The translations under genes and the position numbers were made by a program. Below are positions 42,271-46,041 of a DNA stretch of 46,041 bases, piece by piece. The number at the start of each line of letters is the position of its first letter. Positions within the stretch are counted from its first letter, which is position 1. The DNA is from Beijerinckiaceae bacterium (GTDB taxonomy: Bacteria; Bacteroidota; Bacteroidia; Chitinophagales; Chitinophagaceae), in NCBI GenBank assembly GCA_903970475.1, contig CAJCIQ010000153.1:1-46041 (forward strand), given 5' to 3'. The notes beneath the pieces are model-generated. The model was not told the DNA's origin and ran no database searches. It saw nothing but the letters and a program-made list of their open reading frames with translations.

Positions 42271-42290
42271 TTAGGAGGAAACCCTCCTGA
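42271..42290. other. 8-bp-stem hairpin
   Basis: TTAGGAGG and CCTCCTGA pair (one G-T pair) around loop AAAC. It lies upstream of the small secreted gene and next to a second, longer hairpin, and may be a leader structure. Confidence 0.35.
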
Positions 42291-42296
42291 ACACCT

Positions 42297-42332
42297 GTAC
42301 GCTGGTGTACATTTTTATGTACGCTAGCGTAC
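42297..42332 (+). terminator. 16-bp-stem hairpin overlapping the phosphatase stop codon
   Basis: Arms 42297-42312 and 42317-42332 pair along 16 bp around loop TTTT as plus-strand RNA (two G-U pairs); the right arm contains the perfect palindrome GTACGCTAGCGTAC. TTTTC follows one base after the right arm. On the minus strand the same two positions become A-C mismatches, so the structure is better formed on the plus strand, where no gene ends. Its left arm is an imperfect copy of the palindrome. Confidence 0.4.
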
Positions 42333-43526
42333 GTTTTCAGTCATAACGGCTGGGGCAACCAGGGTTTTCGCACCCGTACCAGCCGGGGATGACAAGATTT
42401 TCGCACTCGTACCAGCTGGAGGCAAGCTGGACAAGGCTATCGCCTTCCCTACGGGATGTTCAGGCACAAAATCGACCCCTAGCAGCTTACAAATAGTAGC
42501 CGCCAGTTGCTTACCATAGATCTGCCCGTACTGTTTGATTTCACCCATGGGAGATACCCCCGCACCAATACAGGCCATCCAGGTCTGACCCGAACCACTG
42601 GCCCAGAAGCCATGCGTAGACCAGGTACTGGCTTTCTTCCCCCTTCCATGATCCGTTGTAATGATAAAAGTGGTCTTCCCTTTATACACGGGATCAGTTT
42701 GTACATAATACCATAACTCACCTATCATGCGGTCCACGGCAGCCGCATTTTGCAGGTAGCGATCATAGCGTCCGGCATGGGCGGATTCGTCGGTTTCTCC
42801 GAAACCAATGAACACCACAGCTGGATGTTTGGCTTGGATGTATTCCCTGGCAGCAGCATAGGTTAAAACGTCATAGCGGGTATGCCCCTTATGGGCTACC
42901 TCGTCTTCCAATTGATTGATGATCTGGTCGGTGGTGTCAGAAGTATTGTCGAGTTGACTGTATCCAGCGTTGATGGGAATCCCGCTTCTCTTCTCATTGA
43001 GGATATAAGGAAACACCCTCCAGGATCCAAACGCAACCACTTTCCCCTGGTAGGCGGCCTGATCGTTCAGATAAGCCAGGATATTTTCATTTCGGTTGTT
43101 TACGGCAAGGTTTGGAATGAAAAGCGGGTCAGGATAACCAGTAAGGACTTCGTTATAGCCTGGATAAGAAATCCAATAGGGATTGGCCATATCCACCTTG
43201 TTCTGATAAGCCCTGTTTCCATATAGTTGACCTTGTTTAGCAATGACGTTCCAAAAGAAAGGCATCAGTTTCCTTCTCCTGTCCTGCACATCTTCATCCC
43301 AATACAAGTCTTTCAACAACGTAGTATCCTGCACTTTAGCCGTATCCCTGATCAGGGCAGCATCGGCTCCGGAAAACACTTCCTGCCACCGAAACCCGTC
43401 GGTCATGATAATAAACACGTGTTCGGGGCTGGAGGTGGTTGTTGGATCGGGCTGAGGCTGAACGGTCTGTGCCTGCGAAAACAGGCCATAAAATAGGAGG
43501 GACAGAATGATCAGGGTCAGTTTCAC
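42324..43526 (-). CDS. Alkaline-phosphatase-superfamily protein, exported
   Basis: A 400-residue exported metalloenzyme (signal peptide MKLTLIILSLLFYGLFSQAQ, GTG start). Metal-binding and active-site blocks are VFIIMTDGFRWQEVF (Asp), YPGYNEVLTGYPDP, FGETDESAHAGRYD (Asp, His) and TTDHGRGKK plus STHGFW (Asp, His, His). This is the two-metal phosphatase/phosphodiesterase fold. No C/S-x-P-S-R sulfatase motif is present, so it is not a target of the neighbouring FGE enzyme. The substrate is unknown. The C-terminus carries a 33-bp in-frame duplication (PAGTSAKILS, PAGTGAKTLV). Confidence 0.8.
   Translation of the reverse strand: MKLTLIILSLLFYGLFSQAQTVQPQPDPTTTSSPEHVFIIMTDGFRWQEVFSGADAALIRDTAKVQDTTLLKDLYWDEDVQDRRRKLMPFFWNVIAKQGQLYGNRAYQNKVDMANPYWISYPGYNEVLTGYPDPLFIPNLAVNNRNENILAYLNDQAAYQGKVVAFGSWRVFPYILNEKRSGIPINAGYSQLDNTSDTTDQIINQLEDEVAHKGHTRYDVLTYAAAREYIQAKHPAVVFIGFGETDESAHAGRYDRYLQNAAAVDRMIGELWYYVQTDPVYKGKTTFIITTDHGRGKKASTWSTHGFWASGSGQTWMACIGAGVSPMGEIKQYGQIYGKQLAATICKLLGVDFVPEHPVGKAIALSSLPPAGTSAKILSSPAGTGAKTLVAPAVMTENVR
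42365..42419. repeat. 33-bp direct repeat at the 3' end of the phosphatase gene
   Basis: TTTTCGCACCCGTACCAGC and TTTTCGCACTCGTACCAGC lie 33 bp apart. They encode an eleven-residue duplicated tail rich in Pro, Ala and Gly, after the end of the conserved fold. Confidence 0.6.
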
Positions 43527-43637
43527 TATTGGGGGTTTAGTAAAGCTACCTCAACAATGTGACCAAATTCTTAACCCAACGTGATGAAATCGTAAACTAG
43601 GCCGCGATTTCCTTCAATACCTTAACCAATATCCCTG

Positions 43638-44882
43638 CTAGCGATTGGCCACCACTTTGGGCTCTATATCCTTTACGCAACGGAACCCAATATGATTGGA
43701 TGCAGAGCGATACTCTCCTTTCCCCCGTGTGCCCACCATATAACGGGTGCAGTATTGGTCTGTACACAGAAAGGACCCACCCCTCTGTACTTTTTTCTTC
43801 TGACCAGGTTCATCCGGATCATCTCCGGGAGCTGAAGGCCCCTGGGGGTTTCTTACAACAGTGCCGGCAGGAAGCGATTGGTAATACGAAGGATCATACC
43901 AATCATTACACCATTCCCAGGCATTGCCTGCTATATCATATAAGCCGTATCCGTTGGGGGGATATTGTTTGATCGGCGCCAGCCCGGCAAACCCATCACT
44001 CCCATCATCATTGGAAGGAAATTTCCCCTGGAAAGTATTGGCCATGTATTTACCATTGGGCTTGTATTCATTGCCCCAGGCATACAAACTGCCGGACAAC
44101 CCACCCCTGGCCGCAAATTCCCATTCCGCTTCTGTGGGCAAGCGCTTATGGGCCCATGTCGCGTAAGCCTTTGCATCTTCCCAGGCTACCTGCACGACCG
44201 GATAATTGTCTTTCCCTGAAATATTGGACCCGGGCCCCTCCGGATGCTTCCAATCGGCCCCCGGCACATACCTCCACCATTGCAGGTAATTATGCAGGTC
44301 TTCCACCTGAGTCGGTGTAAATACAACAGACCCCGCTACCAGGTTTTCCGGAGGTGCATCCGGAAACTCCTCTTTGGTGGGCTTTTTCTCAGCCACCGTC
44401 TTATATCCCGTTGCCTTTACGAAGGCAGCAAACTCCGCATTGGTCACTTCATGGGTATCCATAAAAAAGCCATCGACATATACCCTGTGGACAGGACGGG
44501 CATCTTTCATGGGCTGGTCTCCCCCTTCTTGCATACCAATGGGATTGACTGCACCCATACTGAATTCCCCACCAGGGATATAAGCCATATCCGCAACAGT
44601 ATAGCCAGGATTGTTCTTATTGGGGATGGTAGTCCTGAATCCAGAGCCACCACCCAGCATATACAGGGCACTATCTCTGCGTATCATGCCGCCGGGAGAA
44701 CAACCTATCACTCCGCTTACCCTTGACTCGTAATAGGCCGTCTGGGCAGCACCCACTGGCTTGGTACCCGCTCCCTGACCAGAGGCTGGGTCCTTCTGGT
44801 GGCAGGCGGTGAACAGGCTCATAGCGCCTGAAAGGCCAATGATCAACATGGGCCTGAAAGCCCCTTTATAGCCACGCTGCAT
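43638..44882 (-). CDS. Formylglycine-generating-enzyme (SUMF1) family lipoprotein
   Basis: The protein has the complete FGE-sulfatase fold: YIPGGEFSMGAVNPIG, FFMDTHEVTNAEFAAFVKAT, YPVVQVAWEDAKAYATWAHK, RLPTEAEWEFAARGGL, GNAWEWCNDWY and the end RGGSFLCTDQYC to NHIGFRC. Both active-site Cys are present in FLCTDQYC, as in authentic FGE, which converts Cys to formylglycine in sulfatases. The Met at 44882 gives a lipoprotein signal ending LFTAC; a Met at 44918 and an open frame to 45068 exist. The envelope location is unusual for a sulfatase-activating enzyme. No sulfatase with the CxPSR motif lies in this window, so the partner is unknown. Confidence 0.85.
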   Translation of the reverse strand: MQRGYKGAFRPMLIIGLSGAMSLFTACHQKDPASGQGAGTKPVGAAQTAYYESRVSGVIGCSPGGMIRRDSALYMLGGGSGFRTTIPNKNNPGYTVADMAYIPGGEFSMGAVNPIGMQEGGDQPMKDARPVHRVYVDGFFMDTHEVTNAEFAAFVKATGYKTVAEKKPTKEEFPDAPPENLVAGSVVFTPTQVEDLHNYLQWWRYVPGADWKHPEGPGSNISGKDNYPVVQVAWEDAKAYATWAHKRLPTEAEWEFAARGGLSGSLYAWGNEYKPNGKYMANTFQGKFPSNDDGSDGFAGLAPIKQYPPNGYGLYDIAGNAWEWCNDWYDPSYYQSLPAGTVVRNPQGPSAPGDDPDEPGQKKKVQRGGSFLCTDQYCTRYMVGTRGKGEYRSASNHIGFRCVKDIEPKVVANR

Positions 44883-44926
44883 TAAGTCCCAAAGTTTGAT
44901 AAACCGTCGTGAATTCATATAACCTA

Positions 44927-44934
44927 CAAACTTA
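44927..44934 (-). promoter_or_regulatory. Exact TAnnTTTG box before the FGE gene
   Basis: TAAGTTTG on the minus strand would place the transcript start near 44920, giving about 38 nt of leader to the ATG at 44882. This is one reason for preferring that start over 44918. No convincing -33 element was found. Confidence 0.3.
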
Positions 44935-45070
44935 ATAGACTTTTCCGTTTCTACGACATTAAAACTGGTAGGAGATGCTAAACGAACCCCATATTCAGCG
45001 TTAGCAGTTCCCGCGGGAGGACGGTTATCGCAGTTGGTATAAAGGAATATCGCCACATGTTTCAACATGT

Positions 45071-45844
45071 TTATGGCTGAACGCTATCCCAAAGTTTTTG
45101 AAGATCCGGCTGAAGGATGATCTCTGTACGACGGTTTTGAGCCCGGCCATCTGCGGTGCTGTTGTCCGCTACGGGCGCATACTTTCCACGGCCTGCGGCT
45201 ACCAATCTGGAAGGATCAACCTGATAGTTGTCCCTGAGTACCCTAACAACACTATTGGCCCTTTCCGTACTCAGCGTCCAATTGTCCATGGTGTTGGAGA
45301 ATTTCTTATCATCCGTGTTACCAACAATATAGACCATCAGGTGGGGATAATCATTGAGCGCACCCGCCAGGGAACCCAAGGCCTTCTTTCCATCAGTCCC
45401 TAATTTTGAGCTACCCGAAGCATAAAGCAGGCTTTCCTGCATGTCTACAAACACAAACCCGTCCTTGTAATAGACATTGACGCCCCTGTCGCTAAAATCC
45501 TGTAAGGCCAGGGCGATCTTGACTTTCATGTCCTGTAGGGCTGCGTACTGCTCGGCAACGATGCGCTGAATGGTCCTTAATTTTTGTTGATTTGCATCAC
45601 AGTCCGCCACGTATTTCCTAAGTCCAATCTCAATGGCGCTATCCCTAGTTTTAATGTTGGTCAGCTGCTGCTGCTGATCCAGGTTGGTTTGCGTTAATTG
45701 TGCATTCTGGGTGGTCAATGAAGTTACCTGACCTTTCAGGTCAGAAATGGTCTGGTTGGCTGCATCCAGTTTTTTACCGGCACCGCAGGAACTCATTAAT
45801 AAGGCTACGCCCATTAAGGATACCAAAGCGATTTTAGTGTACAT
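45071..45844 (-). CDS. OmpA-family lipoprotein with coiled coil
   Basis: A 257-residue lipoprotein (signal ending LLMSSC, Cys 20). Residues about 28-75 form a coiled coil with Gln/Thr/Asp-rich heptads, and residues about 136-257 are an OmpA-like peptidoglycan-binding domain. The latter shows MVYIVGNTDDKKFSN, WTLSTERANSVVRVL, SRLVAAGRGKYAPVADN and RAQNRRTEIIL. It should anchor the outer membrane or a surface complex to the cell wall. It lies 31 bp after the DUF4136 gene on the same strand. Confidence 0.92.
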   Translation of the reverse strand: MYTKIALVSLMGVALLMSSCGAGKKLDAANQTISDLKGQVTSLTTQNAQLTQTNLDQQQQLTNIKTRDSAIEIGLRKYVADCDANQQKLRTIQRIVAEQYAALQDMKVKIALALQDFSDRGVNVYYKDGFVFVDMQESLLYASGSSKLGTDGKKALGSLAGALNDYPHLMVYIVGNTDDKKFSNTMDNWTLSTERANSVVRVLRDNYQVDPSRLVAAGRGKYAPVADNSTADGRAQNRRTEIILQPDLQKLWDSVQP

Positions 45845-45875
45845 GGTAGGTGTGTTTATGTTTTGTTAGGCTCCC

Positions 45876-46041
45876 TTACTTGCCAACGCCGCCTCCCCCA
45901 GAAGGGAAGGATGCCATAATCTTTGTAACGGTTGATTGTATCAACGCATCAGGGTCCTGAACGGGGCCATCTATCTCCTTGTTTCCCACGCCTTCCCAAA
46001 CCAGGTTCTTTGTCTTGGAGTCAGCTATGTCAATAATCAAG
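45876..46041 (-). CDS. DUF4136 protein, C-terminal fragment (runs off the right edge)
   Basis: The minus strand is open from the edge to a TAA at 45876-45878, giving 54 residues. The peptide LIIDIADSKTKNLVWEGVG followed by ALIQSTVTKIMASFP is the usual end of DUF4136 lipoproteins, small envelope proteins of unknown function. Its start lies outside the window. A Gly-rich tail follows the conserved part. The OmpA-like gene begins 31 bp after its stop. Confidence 0.7.
   Translation of the reverse strand, partial: LIIDIADSKTKNLVWEGVGNKEIDGPVQDPDALIQSTVTKIMASFPSGGGGVGK

Noticed and set aside
42324..43526. Sulfatase partner for the adjacent FGE enzyme
   Set aside because: The C/S-x-P-S-R active-site motif of sulfatases is absent; metal-binding blocks fit other alkaline-phosphatase-superfamily members.
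43638..44882. GldJ/GldK gliding-motility lipoprotein
   Set aside because: These share the SUMF fold, but as far as I recall lack the GGSFxCxxxxC active-site pair, which is intact here.
1..46041. CRISPR arrays, tRNA/rRNA genes, insertion sequences, prophage
   Set aside because: No regularly spaced repeats with unique spacers, no cloverleaf or rRNA sequence, and no transposase, integrase or phage structural protein was seen.

Overview
The window looks like a chromosomal segment of a Bacteroidota bacterium, most likely from the Chitinophaga lineage. The evidence is a cell-surface protein with a type IX secretion (T9SS) type B C-terminal domain, lineage-restricted families (DUF4270, DUF4907, a LytTR regulator, CHU_C), many secreted glycosidases, several lipoproteins, weak ribosome binding sites and promoter boxes of the TAnnTTTG type. 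No rRNA, tRNA, CRISPR array, insertion sequence or phage gene was seen. Both ends cut a gene: dapA at the left (27 N-terminal codons) and a DUF4136 protein at the right (54 C-terminal codons).

Layout. (1) 1-7,021, minus strand: partial dapA, accA with its own promoter, then a tripartite RND efflux operon in the order tolC-like, adaptor, pump. (2) 7,115-11,694: an outer-membrane barrel and a DUF4270 lipoprotein, divergent from a Kelch lipoprotein and a DUF4907 protein; the shared control region holds four inverted repeats. (3) 11,732-13,230, minus: HxlR regulator, secreted OB-fold protein and a LytTR regulator whose receiver carries Glu at the phospho-acceptor position. (4) 13,350-23,740: secreted enzymes, namely a sorbosone-dehydrogenase-like protein, NIPSNAP protein, GH2, GH172 (DUF2961), a double DUF2061 membrane protein, a C45-like amidohydrolase lipoprotein and an M28 glutamate-carboxypeptidase-like peptidase. 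(5) 23,782-28,588: STAS-like protein, PnuC with an XRE regulator and a small divergent gene, a T9SS surface protein and a DinB protein.

(6) 28,637-34,844 is the most interesting part: a tightly packed operon of a flavin disulfide reductase, an ABC ATPase, a permease fused to a substrate-binding domain, EgtB and EgtD. It reads as an ergothioneine locus joining synthesis (EgtD, EgtB), uptake (EgtUV-like transporter) and possibly thiol reduction. The binding domain of the transporter is circularly permuted relative to canonical OpuC/OsmF-type domains.

(7) 34,888-45,844: AraC/DJ-1-like regulator, GNAT and esterase in one run, an SDR, a small conserved protein, a second GH2 with the Asp/Glu catalytic pair of exo-beta-D-glucosaminidases, a small secreted protein, an alkaline-phosphatase-superfamily protein, a formylglycine-generating-enzyme lipoprotein and an OmpA-like lipoprotein.

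A theme across the window is short GC-rich tandem repeats (units 18-36 bp, all multiples of three) inside linkers or tails of proteins, mostly exported ones, and once between genes (five 18-bp units at 41,872-41,961). All functions are inferred from reading the sequence; no database search was run.
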